Shown: positions 23,477-32,470 of the stretch, piece by piece | Position numbering within the stretch: position 1 is the first letter of the stretch | How the letters are laid out: the number at the start of each line of letters is the position of its first letter | The notes under the pieces: generated by a model | Told to the model about the DNA's origin: nothing | Databases searched by the model: none | The model's input: the letters and a program-made list of their open reading frames with translations, nothing else | Translations under genes and position numbers: made by a program | Source of the DNA: CAZEGV01 sp964511645 | GTDB taxonomy: Bacteria; Bacteroidota; Bacteroidia; Cytophagales; JAAEPT01 | Reading direction: 5' to 3' | Assembly (NCBI GenBank): GCA_964511645.1 | Contig: CAZEGV010000017.1 | Span: forward strand, 1-42,036 | Length of the DNA: 42,036 nt

Positions 23477-24489
23477 TGAAATATTTTACATCTTTATTAT
23501 TATTGATGACTACTGTTTTAGGTCTGTCTCAAGACCCTCAATACTCTCAGTTTTATGCTTCCCCTTTATATTTAAACCCTGCATTTGCAGGAGTCAATTT
23601 AGGTTTTAGAGCACACAGTATTTACAGAACTCAATGGACGGGGATTCCTAGCCGTCCTTTTACTACCTTCTCTTTATCGGTGGATCATGAGATGGAGAAA
23701 ATTCATAGTGGGGTTGGGGTGCTCGTCACTAGAGATAGGGCAGGGACAAGTAAGCTGAGTTACACTAATGTCAGTGCTATTTATTCATATAATTTACACA
23801 TACACGACAAATGGGTAGCTTTAGCAGGGTTACAAGCAGGTTATACTCGTTTCTCATTAGATTATAGCCAGCTTAAGTTTAGGTCTCAATTTGATCCAGA
23901 AGAAGGTTTTACGGGATCATCTTCTGGAGAAAATGTAGCAGGTGCCGTAAAAGCAGGTGTCCCAGACTTTTCTTCAGGATTGTTATTGTACAATAAAAAC
24001 TTTTGGATGGGTACCACTGCCCATCATATTAATAGACCAAATTATTCTTTTGGATCAAATAGTGACGTAACTATTCCGATGAGATTTTCTGTTCAAAGTG
24101 GATTTAAGTTTAAAGTGACAAAGGGAAGGTTTACTCATAAACAAAAAGAATTTTCATTTAGCCCTGCAATTTTATATAGATCTGAAGAGAAATTTGATCA
24201 ATTAGATGTAGGTATGTATGTTAATTACAATCCTATTGTAACAGGCTTGTGGTTTAGGGGATTACCAGGTATAAAGAAGTATGATAATATTCGTAACTAT
24301 GATGCTATAGTGTTTTTGATAGGCTTTCATCAAGATGGCTTAACTATTGGTTACACCTATGACATTACTATATCCAAGCTAGGAGGAAGATCTGGAGGGG
24401 CTCATGAGATTTCTGTTGGTTACGAATTTGCCTATCCAGAAAAGAAGAGAAAGAAGTATACAAAATTTCTCCCTTGTCCTCAGTTTTAA
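23473..24489 (+). CDS. PorP/SprF-family type IX secretion membrane protein
   Basis: A 338-residue outer-membrane protein of the PorP/SprF family. The signal peptide ends at about GLSQ and is followed by the hallmark DPQYSQFYASPLYLNPAFAG. Further family features are YRTQWTGIP, a beta-rich barrel, and DGLTIGYTYDITISKLGGRS with GAHEISVGYEF near the end. SprF-type proteins are needed for surface delivery of proteins with type B C-terminal domains such as SprB. Here the gene overlaps its likely client, the PKD protein, by 4 bases. Its stop is 7 bases from the convergent yebC gene. Confidence 0.93.
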   Translation: MMKYFTSLLLLMTTVLGLSQDPQYSQFYASPLYLNPAFAGVNLGFRAHSIYRTQWTGIPSRPFTTFSLSVDHEMEKIHSGVGVLVTRDRAGTSKLSYTNVSAIYSYNLHIHDKWVALAGLQAGYTRFSLDYSQLKFRSQFDPEEGFTGSSSGENVAGAVKAGVPDFSSGLLLYNKNFWMGTTAHHINRPNYSFGSNSDVTIPMRFSVQSGFKFKVTKGRFTHKQKEFSFSPAILYRSEEKFDQLDVGMYVNYNPIVTGLWFRGLPGIKKYDNIRNYDAIVFLIGFHQDGLTIGYTYDITISKLGGRSGGAHEISVGYEFAYPEKKRKKYTKFLPCPQF

Positions 24490-24496
24490 GTTTTAC

Positions 24497-25207
24497 TTAA
24501 GCAATATTAGTAAATACATTTTGGATATCATCATCCTCTTCAATTTTGTCAAGTAATTTTTCAATTTCTTCCAATTGCTCTTCACTATACTCTACAGGGT
24601 TGGTTGGGATACGTTCTAAACCTGCTTTTTTAATTTCTAAACCAGTTTTTTCTAAAGCTTCATTTAACGTCCCAAAATTAGTATAATCACCATAAATATA
24701 GATGATTCCATCATTCTCATCGATTTCGTCTAGTCCAGCATCAATCAATTCAAACTCCAACTCTTCAATGTTTACCTTGTCTGTTTTTTCTAGTTGGAAA
24801 GCCGCTTTACGGGCAAACATATATTCTAGCGAACCATTAGGAACAATACTACCTCCGGCTTTATTAAAATAAGATTTTACATTGGCCACAGTACGGTTAG
24901 TGTTATCGGTAGTACACTCTACAAAAATCAATACACCATGAGGACCTTTTCCTTCATAGTTAATTTCGTTATAACCAGCACCTTCTCCACTTGTAGCACG
25001 TTTTATAGCACGTTCTATATTGTCTTTAGGCATGTTTTGTGCCCTAGCATTTCTGATTGCGGTGCGTAATTGTGAGTTTGTTTCTGGGTCGTTACTGCCG
25101 TCTTTGGCAGCTACCGTTATTGCCTTAGATAGTTTAGGGAAAACTCTAGACATTTGTCCCCATCTCTTTTCTTTTGCTGCTTTACGGTATTCAAAGGCCC
25201 TTCCCAT
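24497..25207 (-). CDS. yebC: YebC/PmpR-family DNA-binding or translation factor
   Basis: A 236-residue cytosolic protein of the YebC family, recognised by GRAFEYRKAAKEKRWGQMSR, FPKLSKAITVAAK, NARAQNMPKDNIERAIKRA, YEGKGPHGVLIFVECTTDN and GGSIVPNGSLEYMF. The family has been described as transcriptional regulators and, more recently, as helping ribosomes translate proline stretches. Length is normal, apart from an acidic end (EEDDDIQNVFTNIA). It has its own -7 box, so it need not be cotranscribed with gcvP upstream. Confidence 0.95.
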   Translation of the reverse strand: MGRAFEYRKAAKEKRWGQMSRVFPKLSKAITVAAKDGSNDPETNSQLRTAIRNARAQNMPKDNIERAIKRATSGEGAGYNEINYEGKGPHGVLIFVECTTDNTNRTVANVKSYFNKAGGSIVPNGSLEYMFARKAAFQLEKTDKVNIEELEFELIDAGLDEIDENDGIIYIYGDYTNFGTLNEALEKTGLEIKKAGLERIPTNPVEYSEEQLEEIEKLLDKIEEDDDIQNVFTNIA

Positions 25208-25220
25208 TTTTTAATGTTTT

Positions 25221-25239
25221 TTTGTTCTGAACAAATATA
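25221..25239 (-). promoter_or_regulatory. yebC promoter with overlapping palindrome
   Basis: On the minus strand TATATTTG (25239-25232) matches TAnnTTTG and would start transcription about 18 bases before the yebC ATG. TTTGTTC (25221-25227) and GAACAAA (25229-25235) form a perfect 7-base palindrome that overlaps the box, so it could be an operator. Confidence 0.5.
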
Positions 25240-25243
25240 ATAA

Positions 25244-28123
25244 TTAATCTGTATAATCACTCATAGGTGCACAAGTACACATGAGGTTTCTGTCTCCGTA
25301 GGCATTATCTACACGAGATACCGATGCCCATACTTTATTTTCTTTTAAGTAAGGCAAAGCATACGCTGCTTTTTCACGAGTATAGGGTAAGTCCCAAGTT
25401 GAAGCTGTTAAAGTTTTTAAGCTATGAGGAGCATTCTTGAGTACATTGTTCTCTTTATCCGCTTTCTTATCTATCACTTCTTGTATTTCACTACGGATAT
25501 TAATTAGTGCTTTACAAAACTTGTCTATTTCCTCTTTGGTTTCGCTTTCTGTCGGCTCAATCATCAATGTGCCGGCTACAGGAAACGAAACAGTAGGAGC
25601 GTGAAAGTTGTAATCCATTAATCGTTTGGCTACATCTTCCACTTCTATTCCCGTAATTTTAAAATCTCTAAAATCTACAATTAACTCGTGGGCACATCTC
25701 CCATTTTTTCCTACATATAAAATGTCATAACTGTTTTTTAGCTTAGCTAAAATATAGTTTGCATTAAGAATAGCAGTTTCTGTAGCTGATTTAAGCCCTT
25801 TTCCACCCATAAGCTTCATATAAGCATAAGGGATTGGTAAGATATTGGCACTTCCCCAAGGAGCTGCTGCTACGGCATTAATAGCGTCTTTGATAGGTAA
25901 ATTAATGACAGAATGCCCAGGTAAAAAATCAGTTAGGTGTTCTGCTACTCCAATTGGTCCAACACCGGGACCACCGCCACCATGAGGAATACAAAAAGTT
26001 TTATGCAAGTTAAGGTGGCAAACATCCGCTCCGATATTGGCAGGACTAGTAAGTCCTACTTGCGCGTTCATATTTGCACCATCCATATACACTTGTCCAC
26101 CATATTGATGAATGACATCACAGATTTCTATAATACTTTCCTCAAATACTCCATGCGTAGATGGGTAAGTAACCATCAAGCAAGAAAGGTGTTCTTCGTG
26201 TTTTGTGGCTTTTTCTTTTAAATCCGTTACATCAATATTTCCTTTTTCGTCACACTTTACTACGACTACTTTCATGCCTGCCATAGTTGCACTAGCAGGA
26301 TTGGTTCCATGTGCGGAAGCTGGTATGAGTGCAATGTTTCTATCAGGGTTTCCTTGGCTTTTGTGATAAGCACGAATCACCATTAGTCCAGCATATTCAC
26401 CGTTAGCACCAGAGTTAGGTTGTAATGAAATTCCTGTAAATCCAGTAATCTCACTAAGCCACTTTGATAACTCTTGAAACAATTGCTGATAACCTTTTGT
26501 TTGTTCTACTGGTGTGAAAGGATGTAAAGAGCTAAACTCATCCCAAGTAATAGGAAGCATTTGAGTAGTAGCATTTAACTTCATAGTGCAAGAACCCAAA
26601 CTAATCATAGAGTGAACCAAAGAAATGTCCTTGTTTTCTAACCTTTTGATATAACGCAACATCTCGTGTTCGCTGCGGTATTTACTAAAAACCTCTTGCC
26701 TCATAAAGTCAGAAGTACGTACCAGATCATTAGTGATTATGCTCTCGTTGGCGGGAGTGATTTTAGGCACTTCTTTATTTATCGCTTTCGAGAAAACGTT
26801 AAGTATCTTCCAAATATCATCCAGAGAAGTAGTCTCATCTAGGGAGATACCGATAGTGTTGGGGTAATAACAGAAGTTAATCTCTTCATTTTCGGCTAAA
26901 GATTTTATCAAATCTACATCAATTACATTTATTCGTAAGGTATCAAAAAACACTTTGTTACGGTTGGAATAGCCTAAATTTTCTAACCCTAAAATCAATG
27001 ATTGGCTTAAGGTATGGATACGTGTAGCAATTGCTTTTAAGCCATCTGCACCGTGATAAACAGCGTACATACCTGCCATTACCGCTAATAGCACTTGAGA
27101 AGTACAAATATTAGATGTAGCACGCTCACGCTTGATGTGTTGCTCACGAGTTTGTAAAGCCATTCGGTAAGCAGTATCCCCGTCTTTATCTACTGACACG
27201 CCGATTATCCTACCTGGAATCTGTCTTTTATATTTCTTTTTGGTAGCAAAGAAACCAGCGTGAGGACCACCATATCCCATAGGTACACCAAATCGTTGTG
27301 CAGAACCAATAGCAATGTCGGCTCCCATTTCTGCTGGAGATTTTAATAAAGTCAAAGCCAATAAATCAGTAGCTACAGCCACCAATATATTGTTGTCATG
27401 ACATCTTGTAATAAACTCTTCGTGGTTGACGATTTTTCCGTCAGTAGCAGGGTATTGTAGCAATGCCCCAAAAATACTGTCACCAAATAAATCAGTACTT
27501 CGTAAGTTTAGCATTTCTCTATTACAAATAATCAATTCTATCCCTAGCGGAATTGCCCTAGATTTAAGGATGTCGATTGTTTGAGGATGTGTCAATTCAG
27601 ATACAAAAAACTGATGAGCAGACTTTTTATTCCCTTTTCTCAACCCATACATCATTGCCATGGCTTCGGCAGCAGCAGTTCCTTCGTCCAATAGTGAAGC
27701 ATTGGCAATCTCCATCCCAGTAAGCTCACAAACCATAGTCTGGAAGTTGATGAGTGCCTCTAACCTCCCTTGTGCAATTTCGGCTTGGTAAGGCGTGTAG
27801 GCCGTGTACCACCCTGGGTTTTCTAGTACATTTCGGAGAATTACGGGGGGAGTAAAAGTACCGTAATACCCTCTTCCTATAAAAGATTTATATGTTTTGT
27901 TTTTTTTTGCTAAGGTTTTAAATTCTTTCAAAAACTCTTGCTCAGAAATAGCTTGAGGAAGGTTTAACTCCTGCTTGAAGCGAATATTACTAGGGATTGT
28001 TTCGTCAATGAGTTGAGTAATCGAGTCTGCACCAACTGCCTGAAGCATTTCGGCTTGCTGAGTACTACAAGGTCCAATGTGACGTGAAACAAACTGATCG
28101 GTAAATTTGAATTGATTATCCAT
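25244..28123 (-). CDS. gcvP: glycine dehydrogenase (decarboxylating), P-protein
   Basis: A 959-residue single-chain P-protein of the glycine cleavage system. It decarboxylates glycine with pyridoxal phosphate and passes the aminomethyl group to lipoyl-GcvH. The N-terminal half starts RHIGPCSTQQAEMLQAVGAD and contains GRGYYGTFTPPVILRN and YTPYQAEIAQGRLEALINFQ. The catalytic half has SLGSCTMKLNATTQM, and the PLP lysine is Lys708 in HLNLHKTFCIPHGGGGPGVG. It ends PYTREKAAYALPYL and DRNLMC-type motifs as expected. gcvT and gcvH are not in the window. No glycine riboswitch is visible upstream. Confidence 0.97.
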   Translation of the reverse strand: MDNQFKFTDQFVSRHIGPCSTQQAEMLQAVGADSITQLIDETIPSNIRFKQELNLPQAISEQEFLKEFKTLAKKNKTYKSFIGRGYYGTFTPPVILRNVLENPGWYTAYTPYQAEIAQGRLEALINFQTMVCELTGMEIANASLLDEGTAAAEAMAMMYGLRKGNKKSAHQFFVSELTHPQTIDILKSRAIPLGIELIICNREMLNLRSTDLFGDSIFGALLQYPATDGKIVNHEEFITRCHDNNILVAVATDLLALTLLKSPAEMGADIAIGSAQRFGVPMGYGGPHAGFFATKKKYKRQIPGRIIGVSVDKDGDTAYRMALQTREQHIKRERATSNICTSQVLLAVMAGMYAVYHGADGLKAIATRIHTLSQSLILGLENLGYSNRNKVFFDTLRINVIDVDLIKSLAENEEINFCYYPNTIGISLDETTSLDDIWKILNVFSKAINKEVPKITPANESIITNDLVRTSDFMRQEVFSKYRSEHEMLRYIKRLENKDISLVHSMISLGSCTMKLNATTQMLPITWDEFSSLHPFTPVEQTKGYQQLFQELSKWLSEITGFTGISLQPNSGANGEYAGLMVIRAYHKSQGNPDRNIALIPASAHGTNPASATMAGMKVVVVKCDEKGNIDVTDLKEKATKHEEHLSCLMVTYPSTHGVFEESIIEICDVIHQYGGQVYMDGANMNAQVGLTSPANIGADVCHLNLHKTFCIPHGGGGPGVGPIGVAEHLTDFLPGHSVINLPIKDAINAVAAAPWGSANILPIPYAYMKLMGGKGLKSATETAILNANYILAKLKNSYDILYVGKNGRCAHELIVDFRDFKITGIEVEDVAKRLMDYNFHAPTVSFPVAGTLMIEPTESETKEEIDKFCKALINIRSEIQEVIDKKADKENNVLKNAPHSLKTLTASTWDLPYTREKAAYALPYLKENKVWASVSRVDNAYGDRNLMCTCAPMSDYTD

Positions 28124-28150
28124 TGCTTTTGAATCGTAAAGATGAAGCTA

Positions 28151-28187
28151 CAAAGATAAAAACCTAAATTGAATTTGAAGAATTCAA
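28151..28187 (-). promoter_or_regulatory. gcvP promoter region with palindrome
   Basis: On the minus strand TATCTTTG (28158-28151) matches the -7 consensus and would give a leader of about 20 bases for gcvP. Just upstream TTGAATT (28169-28175) and AATTCAA (28181-28187) form perfect 7-base arms around 5 bases, where a regulator could block or replace the -33 contact. No TTTG at normal spacing is seen. Confidence 0.45.
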
Positions 28188-28318
28188 AAAGTGGAAGATA
28201 TGCACATTTTTGTTGCTCTACCTCATATATAGAGGTTTAATTGTACGAATATATCCTATGTATAGTAATTATTTGTATCAATATTTCCGTTAGTTAGTTT
28301 TTTTTATTAATTTACAAA

Positions 28319-29446
28319 ATGGAGAAAAGAAGTAGGAAGTTAGAAACTCAATTGAATAAGTGGCTGTTTAATGAAAAAATTCTAGCAATAATTGGGGCAA
28401 GGCAAGTAGGGAAAACGACAATGCTTTCCTCGTTGTTTCAAAGTAAACGAGAAACTTTATGGTTAAATGCTGATGAACTCATAGTAAGAGATCGGTTAAC
28501 TAACCCCTCTATCAAAACATTAGAATCTGTCATAGGTAATTACAAGATTGTAGTAATAGATGAGATTCAACGCATTGTAAATGCAGGGATATTACTTAAG
28601 TTAATGTTTGACAACTTTAAAGGAGTGCAATTTGTAGTCACAGGGTCTTCTGCATTGGAAATATCAGACACTATTTTTGAACCACTAACAGGAAGGCTGA
28701 TATTATTTCATTTATATCCATTTGGGATTTCTGAATTGTACACGACCCAATCTGAATTTGAAATTGAGCAAGAATTAGACTTTCATTTAATATACGGTTG
28801 TTATCCTGAAGTATCACTTAAAAGAGAATTAGCTAAACCAATTCTAAAAAACTTAGCTCAACAATATCTGTATAGGGATGTGCTAATTTGGAAAGATATT
28901 CGTAAACCAGAACTTTTAGACCAACTATTAAAACTACTGGCCTATCAAATAGGCTCTGAGGTGTCGCTTCACGAGTTAGCCAATACATTACAAGTAAAAT
29001 CTGAAACAGTAGAAAGTTATATTGATTTATTAGAAAAATCCTTTGTGATTTTTAGACTTAAACCGTATGCTACCAACCCAAGAAAAGAAGTTCGTAAAAT
29101 GAATAAAATTTACTTTTGGGACAATGGAATCAGAAATGCAATAATTGGAAATTATAATGATTTAAGCAATAGAAACGACCAAGGGGCATTATTTGAAAAT
29201 TTTATAATTAGCGAGCGATTAAAACGAAAATCGTGGAATGATTCAGATAATAAAAGTTTCTTTTGGAGAAATTACAATCAAAGTGAGGTTGATTATGTGG
29301 AAGAGAATAACGGGGTGTTGTCCGCATACGAAATAAAATGGAATACACGAAAAAAACATAGAGTAAGCAAGGCATTTACTAATATGTATCCTGAGTCATC
29401 TACCGAAGTGCTGTCCCCAGAAAATTTCTATGATTTTCTTTATTGA
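28319..29446 (+). CDS. AAA ATPase with DUF4143 domain
   Basis: A 375-residue protein of the AAA_14/DUF4143 group. Walker A is GARQVGKTT (26-34) and Walker B is IVVIDEIQ (Asp81, Glu82). The sensor stretch is FVVTGSSALEIS. The C-terminal DUF4143 part (about 185-340) includes YLYRDVLIWKDIRKPELLDQ, FWDNGIRNAIIGNYND and FFWRNYNQSEVDYVEE, which resembles a nuclease-like fold. Such ATPases are widespread and scattered in bacteria and archaea, and no agreed function exists. It is a single gene with an AT-rich upstream region holding CCTC-N7-GAGG (28221-28235). Patchy distribution suggests transfer. Confidence 0.9.
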   Translation: MEKRSRKLETQLNKWLFNEKILAIIGARQVGKTTMLSSLFQSKRETLWLNADELIVRDRLTNPSIKTLESVIGNYKIVVIDEIQRIVNAGILLKLMFDNFKGVQFVVTGSSALEISDTIFEPLTGRLILFHLYPFGISELYTTQSEFEIEQELDFHLIYGCYPEVSLKRELAKPILKNLAQQYLYRDVLIWKDIRKPELLDQLLKLLAYQIGSEVSLHELANTLQVKSETVESYIDLLEKSFVIFRLKPYATNPRKEVRKMNKIYFWDNGIRNAIIGNYNDLSNRNDQGALFENFIISERLKRKSWNDSDNKSFFWRNYNQSEVDYVEENNGVLSAYEIKWNTRKKHRVSKAFTNMYPESSTEVLSPENFYDFLY

Positions 29447-29468
29447 AAAGGTTAGATAAGATGTTTTT

Positions 29469-30683
29469 TTACTCCACCAAAGGGAATAATTCTCCTGCTA
29501 AATATTCTATATACGGGATAAGTCCTGTGCCATGGCTAGATCCGGGCAAGTTAGTAAAAGTAACAATGCTAGTACTAGCACCTTGATCGATGAAATAATC
29601 ATAAGTATCTATCGAGTTTTGATATGGGACAGTTACATCTTGGTCGCCGTGTAACAAGTGCATACGGATAGTAGGAGTCCAATCTAGTAAACTGTTTTCG
29701 GTGATTCTGTCATTAAAGAAGTCAAACTTTGAATCACTTGAGTTGCTGATATAATCTTCTGTTAGTAAAGCACTCACATCGCTAGTGAGGGCACTGTTGA
29801 TTTGTGAACTAGAATGCAAGCCATCAAATAATGTAGGAATAATTGTATCGTAAGGAGCCTTGAAAAGTAAAGCCAAAGGCTCGTCAAAATTGTGATAAGT
29901 TTTGTAAGCTTGAGCCACATAAGCAAAATAATTAGGCTGACTGTAAGTACTTTGTCGTAACATAAAATCTCTAACCCCAGCAACATCATATCCGCCAGCC
30001 GCAGGAAAAGAAGCTTTTAAGTCAAACTCGCTCATAGGAGATTGTTCTATTGATTTATGAGTAGCCATTGTCACGTAGCCACCTTGTGAGTACCCAGCCA
30101 GATAAATATCTCTTGATACAGAATTCCCTAAACTTTCAGCTAGTTCTTTGGCGGCGTAAATACCATCTCTAATTTGGGCAGTAGTCAAGGACTCAACATA
30201 ATAAGGGTTCATACCAGTATTTGAAATGCCTAGCCCGATATAATCTGGTACAACAGTAATTGCACCTGCACTTGACATGCCAGCAAACAATAAACTAATT
30301 TGAGTTGTAGCAGAAGCATTGGAAGGAGAACTTGCAACCGCACTAGTTGTACCATGTTGGAAACTTACTATTTTTTGCTCAAGCGTACTTTCTGGGATAA
30401 ATACTAAAGCAGAGAGTAGTATTTTTTTATTATTTAAAACACTATAATAGTTGATTTTGTATGATTTGACATCGTGGTTGAGTTCAGAGGCATCTATATT
30501 AACCCCAGAAAATTGTATAGCCAACTTAAGAGAACTTGCCTTGTAGTCGGCAAAAGAAATAGAATCTGATAGCCTTGTAGTGAGCACTAGATTTTCCGCT
30601 TCTTTGGGTTGGGAAATGATTTCTTCCTTGGTACAGGAAGCCAATAATGACACTGATAATATGATGAAGAATATTTTTTTCAT
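29469..30683 (-). CDS. lipoprotein alpha/beta hydrolase, secretory-lipase-like
   Basis: A 404-residue exported lipoprotein (signal FFIILSVSLLASC; lipid-modified Cys17). The alpha/beta-hydrolase core shows FQHGTTSA (oxyanion region), DYIGLG, the nucleophile elbow AGYSQGGYV (Gly-Tyr-Ser-Gln-Gly), a late aspartate in HGDQDVTVPY and a histidine in GSSHGTGLIPY. This order fits the secretory lipase/LIP group. It probably hydrolyses esters or lipids at the cell surface. The gene is monocistronic, convergent with the AAA gene and divergent from the lipoprotein gene at 31097, with a repeat element in the 413-base gap. Confidence 0.88.
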   Translation of the reverse strand: MKKIFFIILSVSLLASCTKEEIISQPKEAENLVLTTRLSDSISFADYKASSLKLAIQFSGVNIDASELNHDVKSYKINYYSVLNNKKILLSALVFIPESTLEQKIVSFQHGTTSAVASSPSNASATTQISLLFAGMSSAGAITVVPDYIGLGISNTGMNPYYVESLTTAQIRDGIYAAKELAESLGNSVSRDIYLAGYSQGGYVTMATHKSIEQSPMSEFDLKASFPAAGGYDVAGVRDFMLRQSTYSQPNYFAYVAQAYKTYHNFDEPLALLFKAPYDTIIPTLFDGLHSSSQINSALTSDVSALLTEDYISNSSDSKFDFFNDRITENSLLDWTPTIRMHLLHGDQDVTVPYQNSIDTYDYFIDQGASTSIVTFTNLPGSSHGTGLIPYIEYLAGELFPLVE

Positions 30684-30769
30684 CCTACAAGATAAGGCTT
30701 TGTTCAGTTATCGTCAAGTATATTAAAGCAATTGTCGGGAAGAAGTAATAGATGTGGATAATGTTTTGG

Positions 30770-30932
30770 GCGTGACCAAGGTCGGGCTTTCCGCTGTATC
30801 TTTTTTGGTTTTATGATTTTGGCATACTGAACTTACTTATGTCGCATTGAGCTTGTCGAAATGCCAAAAATCATAAAAACCAAAAAAGGATGCCGCTACT
30901 ACCGTGTCCGTCCACTGACGGATCCCTCACGC
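30770..30932 (+). repeat. interspersed inverted-repeat element, copy 2
   Basis: A 163-base element in the 413-base gene-free gap 30684-31096. Outer GCGTGA (30770-30775) pairs with TCACGC (30927-30932). GTCGGGCTTTCCGCTGTATC (30781-30800) on the left and GGATGCCGCTACTACC on the right match copy 1. The inner arms 30798-30825 and 30861-30891 are reverse complements apart from three single-base gaps. Their sequence differs from the arms of copy 1. The loop carries ATTGAGCTTGTCGAAA (30846-30861). An extra small hairpin (GTCCGTC-CACT-GACGGAT) lies near the right end. The rest of the gap holds only AT-rich promoter DNA. Confidence 0.78.
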
Positions 30933-31042
30933 ATACACTTGGTGTGGTGTCGTAATTAATTGAAAGACAGTCATTTAGTGCAATATCATCATTACGAACT
31001 GATGTTAATTATAGACTAACAAATAAAAAACATGATTTTTTC

Positions 31043-31075
31043 TTTGTATTTAGTTTTTTTTTTAGACGAGGTTTG
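31043..31075 (+). promoter_or_regulatory. candidate promoter of the lipoprotein operon
   Basis: TTTG (31043-31046) and GAGGTTTG (31068-31075, one mismatch to TAnnTTTG) are 21 bases apart, and the ATG lies 21 bases downstream. The geometry is right, the -7 box imperfect. Confidence 0.4.
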
Positions 31076-31096
31076 TGAGATAAACAAACTACAATT

Positions 31097-31582
31097 ATGA
31101 AACAAAAATTAATAATCAAAATCTTCACGTTTATCGCTCTATCATCCATACTTGGATGTGGAGGACCTCCTATTGGTGGCGTACAAGACACTTGTACCAC
31201 TAGTGAAGAAGATTTAACAATTTATCTACAATTCCCAACAACAGGGCTAAAACCACAAAGCAACCCAAGCTCTTTAACAGCTTATGGTACAAATGAAGAA
31301 TACAAGGCAGATGTATATAACAAAATTTATTGTGTTGTAGAAATAAAAGGGATAGATTGTAAATATGATAGACAATATGTATGGAAATACGGAAATTTTA
31401 TGGACATAAAAGTTCCAGTTCATACAAAATATGATATAAAGATTTTATACTACGATACCTGTAGACCTAACAACACAAGAAGTTTGTATATCTTTGAACA
31501 AGCAAAGGTAACAAAAACAGGTCTAATTGTCTTAAATGCCAACCTATCTCACACTGGAGCTAGAACAGGCTGTTATAAATAA
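31097..31582 (+). CDS. putative lipoprotein, function unknown
   Basis: A 161-residue protein with a lipoprotein signal (FTFIALSSILGC; lipid-modified Cys21), then GGPPIGGVQDTC. The mature part has several cysteines and beta-rich segments (EEDLTIYLQFPTTG, KIYCVVEIKGIDCKYD, HTKYDIKILYYDTCRPNNTR). No family is recognised. The spacing of nine bases to the next lipoprotein gene makes them one operon. The coding strand has more C than G by eye, unlike most neighbouring plus-strand genes, which fits an acquired segment. A shadow frame on the other strand at its start is not a gene. Confidence 0.7.
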   Translation: MKQKLIIKIFTFIALSSILGCGGPPIGGVQDTCTTSEEDLTIYLQFPTTGLKPQSNPSSLTAYGTNEEYKADVYNKIYCVVEIKGIDCKYDRQYVWKYGNFMDIKVPVHTKYDIKILYYDTCRPNNTRSLYIFEQAKVTKTGLIVLNANLSHTGARTGCYK

Positions 31583-31590
31583 ACTTAATC

Positions 31591-32385
31591 ATGAAAAAAA
31601 TAATCTATTTAATCGGATTGACAATAATAATACTATATAGTTGTCAAAAAAACAAATTAGAAGCCATTAGCAATCAGGTAACAACATTACCTACGCTTAT
31701 AGAAATGTATAATATAATCAATACTGATACCGATGGTAGTATTGTGATACAAAGTCAGGTCGGCATAGATAGCCAAGACGGTGTTAGGAATAACAATATT
31801 AGTGCTTCTTCTAACGAATCAGGAAATGCTAAGCGCAACAACCTGTTCACAACTATTACCGTAGGTGGTATTGTACTAGGTAGTAATGGGACTGCAAGAC
31901 CTACAGGTTCTGACCAAAACAAAGAAGTTGCCTCTTTATTTGGTACAGATATCCCCATTAGTATCAACCACTACCAAGCTAAAGGTGAGGGTAACACTGA
32001 ATCAAATGCTCATACACTATATATGCCTAAGTTAATATCTATGACGCATGATATTGATGAAATTAGTGATGGTACTAAGATAAGCTGGAATGCAGACTCT
32101 AAAAATAAAAAAGGAGTCATCATTAGACTTGAATATACTGCGCTTACACAACAGGAAGAGAGTATATCCAACAGTAATCCCAATAATATCACTAAAGGGT
32201 TTGTCTTACCCGATAATGGGACTTTGACTATAACTAATAGTATGTTGAAAACATTCCCTAACAAGGCTAATATTATTGTAACATTGGCTAGAGGAAATAT
32301 TGCTTTACTAGATAATAAAGACGAAACCACCTATAAAGCTGGTGGAATCACTTCTGTTATGACACAAGCAACAGTTAGTAAATAA
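31591..32385 (+). CDS. putative lipoprotein, function unknown
   Basis: A 264-residue protein with a lipoprotein signal (YLIGLTIIILYSC; Cys18). The mature region has a low-complexity stretch rich in N and S (about 65-85), then FTTITVGGIVLGSNGTARPT, and a C-terminal half with beta-strand character (ISWNADSKNKKGVIIRLEYT and KANIIVTLARGN). The last part recalls a small Ig-like or carbohydrate-binding fold, but I cannot name a family. It follows the first lipoprotein gene by 8 bases and is closed by a strong terminator. Confidence 0.7.
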   Translation: MKKIIYLIGLTIIILYSCQKNKLEAISNQVTTLPTLIEMYNIINTDTDGSIVIQSQVGIDSQDGVRNNNISASSNESGNAKRNNLFTTITVGGIVLGSNGTARPTGSDQNKEVASLFGTDIPISINHYQAKGEGNTESNAHTLYMPKLISMTHDIDEISDGTKISWNADSKNKKGVIIRLEYTALTQQEESISNSNPNNITKGFVLPDNGTLTITNSMLKTFPNKANIIVTLARGNIALLDNKDETTYKAGGITSVMTQATVSK

Positions 32386-32392
32386 CAATTTT

Positions 32393-32430
32393 AAAGACTT
32401 GAGAAAATATTTCTCAAGTCTTTATTTTTT
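32393..32430 (+). terminator. strong terminator after the lipoprotein pair
   Basis: A perfect 14-base stem, AAAGACTTGAGAAA (32393-32406) with TTTCTCAAGTCTTT (32410-32423), around an ATA loop, followed by ATTTTTT (to 32430). It separates the two lipoprotein genes from the barrel gene at 32471. Confidence 0.93.
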
Positions 32431-32470
32431 CAGTACTTTTATTGAACAATAACCACTTTTACCTAAAACA

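Noticed and set aside
24486..24500. Hairpin TTAAG-TTTTA-CTTAA between convergent genes as terminator
   Set aside because: The stem is only five A/T-rich pairs and overlaps coding ends; too weak to support.
28124..28318. Glycine riboswitch upstream of gcvP
   Set aside because: The region is AT-rich with a promoter box and simple palindromes; no paired aptamer helices are visible.
28319..29446. AAA/DUF4143 ATPase as part of a defence system
   Set aside because: It is a lone gene without nuclease, methylase or other defence neighbours; the family is scattered and common.
31009..31200. Minus-strand open frame over the lipoprotein start
   Set aside because: It covers promoter DNA and a lipoprotein signal on the other strand, and has no family motif.
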